Assembly (NCBI RefSeq): GCF_009728935.1
Contig: NZ_CP034235.1
Location: 5,338,501 to 5,402,500, forward strand
DNA: 64,000 bases
DNA from: Paenibacillus psychroresistens
GTDB lineage: Bacteria > Bacillota > Bacilli > Paenibacillales > NBRC-103111
Direction of reading: 5' to 3'
Shown piece by piece: positions 35,021-43,663 of this stretch (positions are counted from its first letter, which is position 1; each line of letters begins with the position of its first letter). The position numbers and the translations under genes were made by a program. The notes under the pieces are model-generated. The model made no database searches, was not told the origin of the DNA, and worked only from the letters and a program-made list of their open reading frames with translations.

Positions 35021-35773
35021 ATGAAACTTACTATTCATTTGTTTGCGGGCTTAGCCGAGAGCATCGGTCATACTCACATTACCTTAACCGTGAAGCAAAC
35101 TCAAATAACTGTTGCACAATTAAAAGAATTGCTGATCCAAGAATACCCGAACGCGGCCCAAACCATAGCTATTTCCTTTATTGCCATCAATCAGGCTTAT
35201 GCATCGGCGGATGATTTGGTATCAGAAGAAAATGAAATAGCCTTAATCCCACCTGTTTCTGGAGGTGAAGCTGAATCTGTTCAAGCTGATTCAGTTGTAC
35301 CCCATTCCTTGTTTCAAATCACTCATGAGCCAATCTCAGTCGAAAAAGTAAGCCAAACCGTCATAACGCCGCTGCAAGGAGCTACACTGACCTTTATTGG
35401 GACAACTCGTGAATTTACATTTGGCAAAAGAACGATATTGCTCGAATATGAAGCCTATGTACCTATGGCGATTGCTGCCATGCAGCAAATCGGAACGGAG
35501 ATTACTGCACAATGGCCGGGAGCTTTATGCGCCATTACACATCGACTGGGAAGAGTCGCTATTGCTGAGATAAGTGTAGTTATTGCAGTATCAGCCCCCC
35601 ATCGTGCTGATTGTTATGATGCCAGTCGCTATGCTATCGAAAGACTTAAACAAATTGTCCCGATATGGAAAAAAGAGATCTGGGAGGATGGCTCCGAATG
35701 GAAAGGCCACCAGCAAGGAACCTGGGATCCAACGGTTAACCCCGTTATTAAGGCAGGTCCTGCAGATGAGTGA
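35021..35773 (+). CDS. MoaD-MoaE fusion protein (molybdopterin synthase)
   Basis: The 250-residue protein joins a MoaD-like ubiquitin fold (residues 1-82) to a MoaE domain (about 96-250). MoaD ends in PPVSGG at 77-82, yet here the GG is followed by more sequence, whereas a free C-terminal glycine is needed for thiocarboxylation; the mycobacterial MoaX fusion is cleaved there. The MoaE part keeps APHRADCYDASRYAIERLK and PIWKKEIWEDGSEWKG with its catalytic lysines. Together they convert precursor Z to molybdopterin. The ATG at 35021 follows AAGGAG; the earlier GTG at 35012 overlaps this site. It overlaps moeB by 8 bases. Confidence 0.88.
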   Translation: MKLTIHLFAGLAESIGHTHITLTVKQTQITVAQLKELLIQEYPNAAQTIAISFIAINQAYASADDLVSEENEIALIPPVSGGEAESVQADSVVPHSLFQITHEPISVEKVSQTVITPLQGATLTFIGTTREFTFGKRTILLEYEAYVPMAIAAMQQIGTEITAQWPGALCAITHRLGRVAIAEISVVIAVSAPHRADCYDASRYAIERLKQIVPIWKKEIWEDGSEWKGHQQGTWDPTVNPVIKAGPADE

Positions 35774-36815
35774 GCTTATATCCGCAAATGATACCCGATA
35801 TTCCCGCCAAAGATTATTTTCGCCCATCGGTCCAGAAGGTCAGCTTAAACTAACCAAATCACGGATTGCCATTGTTGGAATGGGTGCATTAGGTACGGTA
35901 ATTGCCAATCATATGGTACGAGCTGGTGTCGGTTTTATTCGGCTTATTGACCGTGATTTTGTAGAATGGAGCAATTTACAACGTCAAATGCTTTACGACG
36001 AAGAAGATGCCCTGCAATTTGCGCCGAAAGCGTTAGCTGCAGCGAATCGTTTACGTCAGGTCAATTCCGAGGTGGAAATTGAGCCCCATGTTACGGATTT
36101 AAACCCCACCAATGCCCAAGATCTGCTCGGGGATGTGGATTTAATACTAGATGGGACTGACAATTTTTCCGTCCGATTCTTAATTAATGATGTTTCACTT
36201 AAATATAATATCCCTTGGATTTACGGAGGAGCTGTTGGATCTAGAGGGGTAACTATGACAATTCTGCCTCATCAAACTCCATGTTTTCGCTGCATGTTCG
36301 GTCAAGCTCCCTCGCAAGGCACAGGTGAAACTTGTGATACTATTGGCGTTATTGGACCGATTGTTGATTTAGTCGCTTCACATCAAGCAACAGAAGCCTT
36401 AAAACTGTTAGTGGCAGAAACTAAATACCTAAACCTCAATCTGGTCCACTATGATTTGTGGTTTAATCAGCATTCAGCGATAAATGTCACGAAAGCCAAA
36501 AAAAGTGATTGCCCTGCCTGTCAGAAAAAGCAATTTGACTATCTAGATGCTGATTTGGAAGGCGAAACTATCCAAACTTTATGCGGAAGAAATTCCGTAC
36601 AGATACATCCAATTGAAGCACGGCATTACGATCTTTCTGCATGGGCAGTTAAATGGAATCCATTAGGCAAAATTGAATTATCGCCGTTCCTATTGAAATT
36701 CACTATAAATTCTAAACTTACTTTGGTATTGTTTGCCGATGGTAGGGTCATCATTCAAGGAACTGCCGATATAACTGAGGCTAAAAGCCTATACAGTCGC
36801 TATATTGGTGCATAA
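35766..36815 (+). CDS. moeB: MoeB/ThiF-type adenylyltransferase
   Basis: The 349-residue E1-like enzyme adenylates the C-terminal glycine of MoaD or a similar ubiquitin-fold carrier. It has the ATP-binding AIVGMGALGTVIANHMVRAGVG near residue 38, the D-F-W-S-N-L-Q-R-Q motif, DGTDNFSVRFLIND and zinc-binding CFRC and CPAC pairs. A C-terminal region of about 90 residues lacks the rhodanese Cys. The frame is open upstream to 35583, but that overlaps moaDE in another frame; the ATG at 35766 gives the standard MoeB start. It is translationally coupled to the MoaD-MoaE gene. Confidence 0.92.
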   Translation: MSELISANDTRYSRQRLFSPIGPEGQLKLTKSRIAIVGMGALGTVIANHMVRAGVGFIRLIDRDFVEWSNLQRQMLYDEEDALQFAPKALAAANRLRQVNSEVEIEPHVTDLNPTNAQDLLGDVDLILDGTDNFSVRFLINDVSLKYNIPWIYGGAVGSRGVTMTILPHQTPCFRCMFGQAPSQGTGETCDTIGVIGPIVDLVASHQATEALKLLVAETKYLNLNLVHYDLWFNQHSAINVTKAKKSDCPACQKKQFDYLDADLEGETIQTLCGRNSVQIHPIEARHYDLSAWAVKWNPLGKIELSPFLLKFTINSKLTLVLFADGRVIIQGTADITEAKSLYSRYIGA

Positions 36816-36821
36816 ACAGTA

Positions 36822-36850
36822 TTGCAAATAGCCTAATTAGTTGATAAGAT
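36822..36850 (+). promoter_or_regulatory. Candidate SigmaA promoter of the HD-GYP gene
   Basis: TTGCAA and TAAGAT are 17 bases apart, ending 45 bases before the start codon. Each hexamer has one or two mismatches. Confidence 0.4.
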
Positions 36851-36895
36851 AGTCCTAATAAAGTTCTGTACGACCATGCTTTTGGAGGCTTACAC

Positions 36896-37939
36896 ATGAG
36901 AATTAATGTAATGGAACTAATTGAAGGCGATTTATTGATGGAACCAGCCTTTAACTCGTACGGACTTCATATTCTCTCAGAAAGCACTTTGCTCAATAGA
37001 GAAGATATAGTGAAACTGATGAATCATGGAATAGATTATGTTGAAATTGCTTACCGAGAAAATAAATCTCTTGAGCATAAGCCTGCTGCAAAACGTAATC
37101 CTGAACAAACTCAAAAGAAGTACGTTGTTGCTGTTGATGGAATTAAGAATGTTTTCAAGCAAGCGATTACAGATGGCAAAATAGATGACGATCAAGTTAT
37201 GAACAGCTTTAATCCGCTAGTCGATAACTTTAAACAAGAAAAAGATGTTGTTTCCCTACTACTTACATTAAGTACTAAAGATGATTATACATATCAGCAT
37301 AGTGTGCAGGTTGGGATTCTCTCCTATTATATTTCTAAATGGATGGGGCAATCCGAGGAAGAATCCTTAATAGCAGGTAAAGCCGGTTATCTTCATGATA
37401 TTGGTAAAAGTCAGATCAGCATCGCCATTCTCAATAAACCTGCGAAGCTAACCGAAGATGAGTATACCGAAATGAAGAAACATACGGTTTATGGTTATCA
37501 AATTATTAGTAAATCTATGAAGGAACCTGAGCTGGCAATGGCTGCTCTTCAACATCATGAACGATTCGATGGCACGGGTTATCCACTGGCTATTAAGGAA
37601 GATAAAATGCATGCGCTTTCCAAAATTGTAGCGGTTGCTGATATTTATAGTGCGATGATTTCTTCACGTGTCTATCAAAAAGAACGAGATATGCTGCATG
37701 TATTAAAAGAGTTGCACCGTGTCAGCTTTAGTGAAATTGATCCTCATATTTGTATCGTATTTATTAAAAATATGCTTCCGCATTTTATCGGCAAAAAAGT
37801 AACACTAAGCAACGGAGAAGAAGGCAATATCATTATGACGAATCCTACCGATTTTTTCCGGCCCTTGGTCCAAATTGGCAAACAATTTATTGACTTATCC
37901 CACCACCGTGAAATTGAAATCAACAAAATATACATGTAA
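36896..37939 (+). CDS. HD-GYP domain protein, predicted cyclic-di-GMP phosphodiesterase
   Basis: The 347-residue protein has an N-terminal region without membrane segments and an HD-GYP domain with HSVQVG at 135, HDIGK at 167-171 and HHERFDGTGYP at 220-230, all intact metal-binding residues. Such proteins hydrolyse cyclic-di-GMP to pGpG or GMP. The N-terminus lacks a receiver domain, so the signal is unknown. TTGGAGG before the ATG. Shares a bidirectional terminator with the next gene. Confidence 0.93.
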   Translation: MRINVMELIEGDLLMEPAFNSYGLHILSESTLLNREDIVKLMNHGIDYVEIAYRENKSLEHKPAAKRNPEQTQKKYVVAVDGIKNVFKQAITDGKIDDDQVMNSFNPLVDNFKQEKDVVSLLLTLSTKDDYTYQHSVQVGILSYYISKWMGQSEEESLIAGKAGYLHDIGKSQISIAILNKPAKLTEDEYTEMKKHTVYGYQIISKSMKEPELAMAALQHHERFDGTGYPLAIKEDKMHALSKIVAVADIYSAMISSRVYQKERDMLHVLKELHRVSFSEIDPHICIVFIKNMLPHFIGKKVTLSNGEEGNIIMTNPTDFFRPLVQIGKQFIDLSHHREIEINKIYM

Positions 37940-37942
37940 AGC

Positions 37943-37971
37943 AAAGAGTAGCCATTAATCGGCTACTCTTT
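37943..37971. terminator. Bidirectional terminator overlapping the NlpC/P60 stop codon
   Basis: AAAGAGTAGCC and GGCTACTCTTT pair perfectly around a seven-base loop; T residues follow on the plus strand, and A-rich sequence precedes it. The right arm contains the last codons of the convergent gene ending at 37955, so the hairpin serves the HD-GYP gene best. Confidence 0.82.
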
Positions 37972-39013
37972 TTGCAAAAAGATAGGCATCCTTCCAAAGC
38001 TGTTTATTGATATCCGTAATTTGTACTCCTTGTTTTGGACGTGTATCTGCATTAATCATTTCTAGATTACCGAGATAAATACCGACATGGGTTGGTACGG
38101 TAGATGATCTAAATCTGCCTGGGATATTGAAGAATAATAAATCCCCTACTCTCAAATCTTGGCGCCCAATCGTAATTCCTTGATCTGCTTGATCTCTAGC
38201 GAGTCTATTTAGCGATATTCCTTGTTGTCCAAATATATACTGTGTAAATGAAGAACAATCAAACGTTCCAGATTGCGGATAAGGATCTGCACCAAACTCG
38301 TATCTAACTCCTATATATTGTTTTGCTTTACTAATCAAACTCGGAATATTTATGTTTGCTAGTACAGAGATACTGTCTTTATCGATTACTTTTCTGGTCA
38401 CAGAACGATCATTTGTTGAAGTAGCTGATGTTGGTTTTATTGGTTTATTCGGATCATTAGGATCATCTGCAAAATCAAGATGACTCCCATTCAGGCTTTT
38501 AATCGAGATATTGGAATGTTCTGGATTAGCTTGTACAATTAAATCACTGTCATTCACCACATACTTCATGTCCTGGCGGAATAAATCCCCGATTGCCGAA
38601 AGCGGTATATAAGCACTTTGGTTAATAATAATAGGTGCCGCTGCTAATTTAATTTTCCCTCCATCCTTTTGAGCTTCTCGTGAATTCATCTTTAGAACAA
38701 AATTTGGATCTTTATCTCCCATTAATAATCGGCCATTTTTCGCATCCCATTTACTTTGGAACCCAAGTGTATTGACCAATTTTTTGGCATTGACATACTT
38801 TACGCCATTCTGAGTAACAAGCGGCAATTTGATCTGATCCTTATTTTTTTCCAAGATTTTTGAAACGATTCCCTTATTGTTCGCTTTGGTTGTTTGGGTT
38901 GCAGAACCATTCCCTTTTTGTGTACATCCCATTTGCACAATGAGACATAGAAACAAAGCTAGAATCAAGCTTTTCTGCTGCCATTTTCGATGAATAATAA
39001 ACTTCGATCCCAT
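37955..39013 (-). CDS. NlpC/P60 endopeptidase with copper-amine-oxidase-N-like domains
   Basis: The 352-residue protein has a hydrophobic signal (residues 15-30) ending in a lipobox-like MGC, so it may be a lipoprotein. Then comes a copper amine oxidase N-terminal-like region (KYVNAKKLVNTLGFQSKW; SAYIPLSAIGDLF) that probably helps envelope attachment, a linker, and a C-terminal NlpC/P60 domain with the catalytic DCSSF near 250 and HVGIYLG near 310. Predicted to cleave the peptide side chains of peptidoglycan. AGGGGTGG before the ATG. Confidence 0.88.
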   Translation of the reverse strand: MGSKFIIHRKWQQKSLILALFLCLIVQMGCTQKGNGSATQTTKANNKGIVSKILEKNKDQIKLPLVTQNGVKYVNAKKLVNTLGFQSKWDAKNGRLLMGDKDPNFVLKMNSREAQKDGGKIKLAAAPIIINQSAYIPLSAIGDLFRQDMKYVVNDSDLIVQANPEHSNISIKSLNGSHLDFADDPNDPNKPIKPTSATSTNDRSVTRKVIDKDSISVLANINIPSLISKAKQYIGVRYEFGADPYPQSGTFDCSSFTQYIFGQQGISLNRLARDQADQGITIGRQDLRVGDLLFFNIPGRFRSSTVPTHVGIYLGNLEMINADTRPKQGVQITDINKQLWKDAYLFAKRVAD

Positions 39014-39119
39014 TCTTTATGCCACCCCTTATAGTCGAGATATGATCTTGCTCGTCCATAGGTTGTGAACATCCGAAAGGAAATATGCATAATATTACCC
39101 TACCCATTTATTACCCAAA

Positions 39120-39155
39120 ATAAAAAAGCCCTCCACCCTTAATAGGGTGAGAGCG
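39120..39155 (-). terminator. Rho-independent terminator of the tiny membrane protein gene
   Basis: On the minus strand CTCTCACCCT and AGGGTGGAG pair around ATTA, followed by GGCTTTTTT. It lies about 55 bases after the 32-residue gene. Confidence 0.75.
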
Positions 39156-39208
39156 GCTGAAAAAGGCTGTGATATGAAACATCATGCTCGTTGCGGGAGA
39201 ATCAGATG

Positions 39209-39307
39209 TTAGATAACAAACGCACGACTGATGATAACCAATAGTATAAAAAGAACCAAGATCGCTCCTGCGCTTGTGAAACCACCGATTCCAGCTTCTA
39301 ATCCCAT
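39209..39307 (-). CDS. Tiny YjcZ-type membrane protein (32 residues)
   Basis: A short frame encodes 32 residues: a Gly-rich N-terminus (MGLEAGIGGF) and a hydrophobic segment (AILVLFILLVIISR). This matches the YjcZ-type tiny transmembrane proteins found in spore formers, several of which are made during sporulation. A GGAGGGAG followed by AAGGA precedes the ATG. It is followed by a terminator and is divergent from the P450 gene. Function unknown. Confidence 0.75.
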   Translation of the reverse strand: MGLEAGIGGFTSAGAILVLFILLVIISRAFVI

Positions 39308-39371
39308 TTCCTTCAACTCCCTCCACAAAAATCCTTACATTAGCAGTATATGAGGGTAGACTATAAATGGA

Positions 39372-39400
39372 TTGGACGAATAACCAATTTGTCATATAAT
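39372..39400 (+). promoter_or_regulatory. SigmaA promoter of the cytochrome P450 gene
   Basis: TTGGAC and a perfect TATAAT lie 17 bases apart, with a GAGGAGG ribosome site just downstream and the ATG at 39421. Confidence 0.7.
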
Positions 39401-39420
39401 TTGAGGAGGATGCTTGATCG

Positions 39421-40611
39421 ATGAAAATTGTTAAATATGCCAATGAAGTAGGTCTGCCTGAGCTTGATTCCATAGAGAAACGGTTGCTCCCTTTTAAAGC
39501 GCTGAATGAATTAAGACAGTCTACCCCTATCCGATACGATAATTCTCGCGATTGTTGGGATCTATTCAATTATGAAGATATTCATCGCGTTCTTAAGGAT
39601 CCAGCAACTTTTTCATCTACGAGAGGTCCTGGTGCTGGAACAAGTATTCTGTTGATGGATCCTCCAAGGCATGGCCAAATGCGTGATTTAGTCAACAAGG
39701 TATTTACACCAAGAGCCATACAGGAGCTTGCTCCGCGTATTCAGGCGATCTCAGATGAATTGATCCAACAGCTGCACGGAGACGATATGGATATAGTTCG
39801 AGATTATGCCACCCCATTGCCAATCATAGTAATTGCAGAGCTGCTTGGTGTTCCTGCTGAGGATCGCCATCTTTTCAAGAGATGGTCGGACGTGCTTGTA
39901 GAAAGCGCAGAAGATTCTACAGATGCTGCATTAGCGAAACTCAACCAAAAAAAAGATCAAAATACGCTGGAATTAAAGAATTATTTTCAAAATATTCTTG
40001 AGATTCGCAGAAAAAATCCGCAGGAAGATTTAATTTCATCGCTGTTGAAAGCTGAAATTGACGGAAAGAAGCTCACAGAGGACGAGGTTATTATTTTTTG
40101 CGTTCTTCTACTGGCAGCAGGAAACGAGACTACAACTAATCTAATTACCAATAGTATCCGAATTTTGACGGAGGAACCTGATATTCAGGTTGAGCTTTAC
40201 AAGAGTCTAGACTCCATACCTAGCTTTGTGGAAGAAGTACTACGTTATTACCCGCCCGTTATTTCGGTTGGACGTATTGCTAAGCAAGACGTTCAGATCG
40301 GCTTACAGACCATTAAAGCTGGCGAACAAGTTACAAATTGGATAGGAGCAGCAAATCGGGATCCGCTTAAATTTGCAAACCCCAATAACTTTGAAATCGA
40401 GCGCAAGCCAAACCCTCATATGTCCTTTGGTTATGGCATTCACTTCTGTTTAGGAGCACCTCTTGCTCGTCTTGAAGCAAAGATTTCTCTCCAGACATTG
40501 CTGAGTCATATTAGAGAAATAAAGCTTGTTTCATCGATCAACATTGTGCCCATTCCAAGCACGTTCGTCTTTGGCGTAAAAAATTACCCAATTTCGTTTA
40601 CCCGAAGTTAA
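39421..40611 (+). CDS. Cytochrome P450
   Basis: The 396-residue protein is a soluble class I bacterial cytochrome P450. It has the oxygen-binding AGNETT at residues 233-238, the E-x-x-R of the K-helix (EEVLRYYP) and the haem-binding loop FGYGIHFCLG with Cys343 as thiolate ligand. It resembles the CYP107/CYP109 type of Bacillales, whose members hydroxylate fatty acids, steroids or polyketides. No ferredoxin or ferredoxin reductase gene is adjacent, so partners must come from elsewhere, and the substrate cannot be inferred. Confidence 0.93.
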   Translation: MKIVKYANEVGLPELDSIEKRLLPFKALNELRQSTPIRYDNSRDCWDLFNYEDIHRVLKDPATFSSTRGPGAGTSILLMDPPRHGQMRDLVNKVFTPRAIQELAPRIQAISDELIQQLHGDDMDIVRDYATPLPIIVIAELLGVPAEDRHLFKRWSDVLVESAEDSTDAALAKLNQKKDQNTLELKNYFQNILEIRRKNPQEDLISSLLKAEIDGKKLTEDEVIIFCVLLLAAGNETTTNLITNSIRILTEEPDIQVELYKSLDSIPSFVEEVLRYYPPVISVGRIAKQDVQIGLQTIKAGEQVTNWIGAANRDPLKFANPNNFEIERKPNPHMSFGYGIHFCLGAPLARLEAKISLQTLLSHIREIKLVSSINIVPIPSTFVFGVKNYPISFTRS

Positions 40612-40703
40612 AGCATCGTATCGCTAATCCAGCATTAAGTTCTAATGAATATAATCGTGCACAGCCACATAAGATGAGGGGTGAACCAAAGGAGGTTATA
40701 GGG

Positions 40704-41090
40704 ATGATTAAAAAAGTTGCAGCTGTCGTTGCTGTAGGAGGGTTTGTTTCACTGGTTTTCTCCATTAATCGTATTCTACATAAAGGTATGGACACATTGG
40801 ATGAAACCAACAAAACCCTAGCTGAAGTGCGAAAATCAATTCGTAGCCTCACTATCGAAACCAAGCAAACCATCCATACTGCCAATCAAATCACTAAAGA
40901 TGTAAGGGATAAAATCGATGCGGTTGATCCCCTGCTAGATTCCTTGCATGATGTTGGAGATATAATCCATAACGCAACACACGCACTAAAAACCAGTTCT
41001 GAACCAGCTGAGCCTAATGTTTATCTGAAGCTGCCAGAAACAAACCAAAAAGTTAGCGTTAAAATTGGTGAAAGAACCTTAAAAACCTAA
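40704..41090 (+). CDS. DUF948-like membrane-anchored coiled-coil protein
   Basis: The 128-residue protein has an N-terminal membrane segment (residues 4-24) and a long coiled coil (HKGMDTLDETNKTLAEVRKS through DSLHDVGDIIHNATHAL). This is the DUF948 pattern seen in YtxG of Bacillus. The frame extends upstream to 40674, but the ATG at 40704 follows AAAGGAGG and starts the membrane segment. Monocistronic with a terminator at 41108-41148. Function unknown. Confidence 0.8.
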   Translation: MIKKVAAVVAVGGFVSLVFSINRILHKGMDTLDETNKTLAEVRKSIRSLTIETKQTIHTANQITKDVRDKIDAVDPLLDSLHDVGDIIHNATHALKTSSEPAEPNVYLKLPETNQKVSVKIGERTLKT

Positions 41091-41107
41091 TTTAATCACT
41101 CCCGTAA

Positions 41108-41148
41108 TAAAAAATAAGCCCTTCTGCTATGTGAAGGGCTTTTATCAT
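41108..41148. terminator. Bidirectional terminator
   Basis: AAGCCCTTC and GAAGGGCTT pair around a seven-base loop, flanked by AAAAAT and TTTAT. It serves the DUF948-like gene and the convergent LysM gene. Confidence 0.87.
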
Positions 41149-41173
41149 TTTACATATGTTGCCCTGGGTAAGC

Positions 41174-41599
41174 TTAATAGTTACTTCCTGTGTAAGGCAT
41201 TGTTTGTTGTCCGTGGTGCATAGGTTTAGTCATTCCTGTTTCTGGCATATCCCTTTCCATATATGTTTTTTGACAATGCAAATTAGATATACGTGGAATA
41301 TATACAACCTCATCTACTCTTAATTGGTTTGGATTTACAAGGTGAGGATTAGCCTCTTCCAGAATAGTATGGGGAATATTATAAGCATGAGCCACATTTT
41401 CTAAGGTTTCTCCCTCATGAGCTTGATGCTGAGCAAAACACAGTTCATTAGGGCCTGAGCCATCTCGATAAAATGGAAAAGCGAACGGGGAAATCGAAAA
41501 ATAAGGAAATAAGTACCTTCTTGGAAAAAAAGGATTAAAGAAAGGACGGAAAAACGGATGATACCCGAACCCGCCAAAAGCGGGAAATTGACGATCCAT
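41174..41599 (-). CDS. LysM-domain protein with aromatic N-terminus, likely spore-coat or envelope
   Basis: The 141-residue protein has a Phe/Pro/Tyr/Arg-rich N-terminal part (GFGYHPFFRPFFNPFF) and one LysM repeat (HEGETLENVAHAYNIP ... NQLRVDEVVYIP, about residues 60-105), then a Met/His/Gln-rich tail. LysM binds peptidoglycan. The aromatic N-terminus without a signal peptide resembles morphogenetic coat proteins of the SafA type, but only weakly, so a coat role is inference. GGAGG before the ATG. Confidence 0.75.
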   Translation of the reverse strand: MDRQFPAFGGFGYHPFFRPFFNPFFPRRYLFPYFSISPFAFPFYRDGSGPNELCFAQHQAHEGETLENVAHAYNIPHTILEEANPHLVNPNQLRVDEVVYIPRISNLHCQKTYMERDMPETGMTKPMHHGQQTMPYTGSNY

Positions 41600-41704
41600 T
41601 GAATAACCTCCAAATTATATAGTCATTTGTCTATATACTTTATGGAGATTTATTATACATTGTTCAATATCAATAAAAAATGGGCTATATGTAATTAGAT
41701 ATAC

Positions 41705-41734
41705 AAAAAAACGTGTCCGAAAAACTCGGACACG
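41705..41734 (-). terminator. Rho-independent terminator of the suf operon
   Basis: On the minus strand CGTGTCCGA and TCGGACACG pair around GTTTT, followed by seven T residues, 29 bases after sufB. Confidence 0.92.
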
Positions 41735-41762
41735 CAAGTGTAACTATTCAGAGACAGCAAGC

Positions 41763-43160
41763 TTACCCGATGCTGCCTTCCATTTCGAACTTGATCAAAC
41801 GATTCATTTCCACAGCATATTCCATAGGAAGTTCCTTCGTAAATGGTTCGATAAAGCCCATAACGATCATTTGAGTTGCCTCATCATTCGTCATTCCGCG
41901 ACTCATCAAGTAGAACAATTGATCCTCGGATACCTTGGACACTGTTGCTTCATGCTCTAGTGTGATATTGTCATTCATGATTTCATTATAAGGAATAGTA
42001 TCTGAAGTGGATTCTTTATCCATAATCAATGTATCGCATTTGATGTTCGCTTTAGAACCTTGTGAATTACGGCCAAATGAAGCCAAACCACGGTAGGTTA
42101 CTTTACCGCCATGCTTGCTGATCGATTTGGAGATAATCGTTGAAGTCGTGTCAGGTGCAAGATGCGTCATCTTAGCTCCAGCATCTTGATGCTGTCCACG
42201 TCCAGCTACAGCGATGGAAAGTACCATGCCTTTAGCTCCACGGCCCTTAAGAACGACAGCAGGATACTTCATTGTAAGCTTGGAACCAATGTTGCCATCG
42301 ACCCATTCCATTGTTGCGCCTTCTTCGGCAACCGCACGTTTAGTAACCAGGTTATAAATGTTTGGTGCCCAGTTTTGAATTGTTGTGTAACGAGCACGTG
42401 AGTTTTTCAAACAAACGATTTCAACAACCGCGCTATGCAAGGAGTTTGTGCTGTAAATTGGAGCCGTACAGCCTTCCACATAATGAACAAGGCTTTCTTC
42501 GTCCGTAATAATTAAAGTACGTTCAAATTGTCCCATGTTCTCTGAGTTAATACGGAAGTAAGCCTGTAATGGCACTTCACATTTAACACCTTTCGGTACA
42601 TAGATAAAGCTTCCGCCTGACCAAACTGCACTGTTCAAAGCTGCGAACTTGTTGTCAGTTGGAGGGATGATTGTACCAAAATATTTGCGAAAAAGCTCCG
42701 GGTGATCACGCAAAGCAGAATCTGTATCCGTGAAGATAACACCCAGATCTTCAAGATCCTTTTGCATGCTATGATAAACTACTTCGGATTCGTACTGAGC
42801 CGATACACCGGCAAGGAATTTCTGTTCAGCTTCAGGGATACCTAGTTTGTCGAAGGTTTCCTTGATTTCTGAAGGGACTTCCTCCCATGTTTTACCTTGC
42901 TTTTCAGAAGGCTTTACATAGTATTGAATTTCTTGGAAATCCAAGTCATCCATATTGCCACCCCATTTAGGCATTGGCATTTTGAAGAATAACTCTAATG
43001 ATTTCAAACGGAACTCCAGCATCCATTCCGGCTCGTTTTTCATTCTGGAAATTTCCATAACAAGCTCTTTAGTTAATCCCTTACCTGATTTAAATATAGA
43101 TTCATGTTCATCACGAAAACCATATTGGTATGCTTCCATTTCTGGCATTTTCTTAGCCAT
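41763..43160 (-). CDS. sufB: Fe-S cluster assembly protein SufB
   Basis: The 465-residue scaffold protein forms the SufBCD complex that builds Fe-S clusters. It has the beta-helix with EGCTAPIYSTNSLHSAVVE and the conserved C-terminal YLMSRGMTNDEATQMIVMGF. The frame extends upstream to a TTG at 43184, but the ATG at 43160 follows ACAGGAGG and gives the standard 465 residues. Last gene of sufC-D-S-U-B, as in Bacillus. Confidence 0.97.
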   Translation of the reverse strand: MAKKMPEMEAYQYGFRDEHESIFKSGKGLTKELVMEISRMKNEPEWMLEFRLKSLELFFKMPMPKWGGNMDDLDFQEIQYYVKPSEKQGKTWEEVPSEIKETFDKLGIPEAEQKFLAGVSAQYESEVVYHSMQKDLEDLGVIFTDTDSALRDHPELFRKYFGTIIPPTDNKFAALNSAVWSGGSFIYVPKGVKCEVPLQAYFRINSENMGQFERTLIITDEESLVHYVEGCTAPIYSTNSLHSAVVEIVCLKNSRARYTTIQNWAPNIYNLVTKRAVAEEGATMEWVDGNIGSKLTMKYPAVVLKGRGAKGMVLSIAVAGRGQHQDAGAKMTHLAPDTTSTIISKSISKHGGKVTYRGLASFGRNSQGSKANIKCDTLIMDKESTSDTIPYNEIMNDNITLEHEATVSKVSEDQLFYLMSRGMTNDEATQMIVMGFIEPFTKELPMEYAVEMNRLIKFEMEGSIG

Positions 43161-43222
43161 GGCTTTATTCCTCCTGTGGTTCAATTTGGTCTAGCACTTC
43201 ATGCATATGTGGTCAATCCTAG

Positions 43223-43663
43223 TTAAGCTTGCTCATGTTCGTGCTTCGATTTCTCGATGCCTTTACGTAAAGCGTTCCATGCTAGTGTAGCACATTTAAT
43301 GCGTGCTGGGAATTTATTAACACCAGATAAGGCCTCAATATCTTCATATTCAAACTCCACAGGCTGCCCTTTCATTAGAGCAGAGAAATCCTCAGCAATC
43401 TGTAAAGCTTCTTCTAAGGACTTGCCTTTCACTGCGTCGGTCATCATCGAAGCAGATGATAAACTGATGGAGCATCCGTCACCGGTATATTTAGCATTCT
43501 GTACGATGTCATCAACAATTTGCAATTGAAGCGTAATTTTGTCACCACAGGTCGGATTATTCAATTCAATGGATACAGCATCATCAGAATCAAATTGTCC
43601 CTTATTGCGCGGCGTTTTATAATGATCCATTATGACTCTACGGTATAAATCATCTAATTGCAT
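43223..43663 (-). CDS. sufU: Fe-S assembly / sulfur-transfer protein SufU
   Basis: The 146-residue zinc protein accepts sulfur from SufS and stimulates it. Three conserved Cys lie in NPTCGDK, GDGCSISLSSASM and RIKCATLAW; with the Asp of CGD they bind zinc in Bacillus SufU. The ATG at 43663 lies 10 bases after AAGGAG; a TTG two codons earlier is less likely. It overlaps the sufS end. Confidence 0.96.
   Translation of the reverse strand: MQLDDLYRRVIMDHYKTPRNKGQFDSDDAVSIELNNPTCGDKITLQLQIVDDIVQNAKYTGDGCSISLSSASMMTDAVKGKSLEEALQIAEDFSALMKGQPVEFEYEDIEALSGVNKFPARIKCATLAWNALRKGIEKSKHEHEQA

Noticed and set aside
35583..35765. N-terminal extension of MoeB
   Set aside because: It is another frame within the MoaE domain; the ATG at 35766 gives the normal start of the family.
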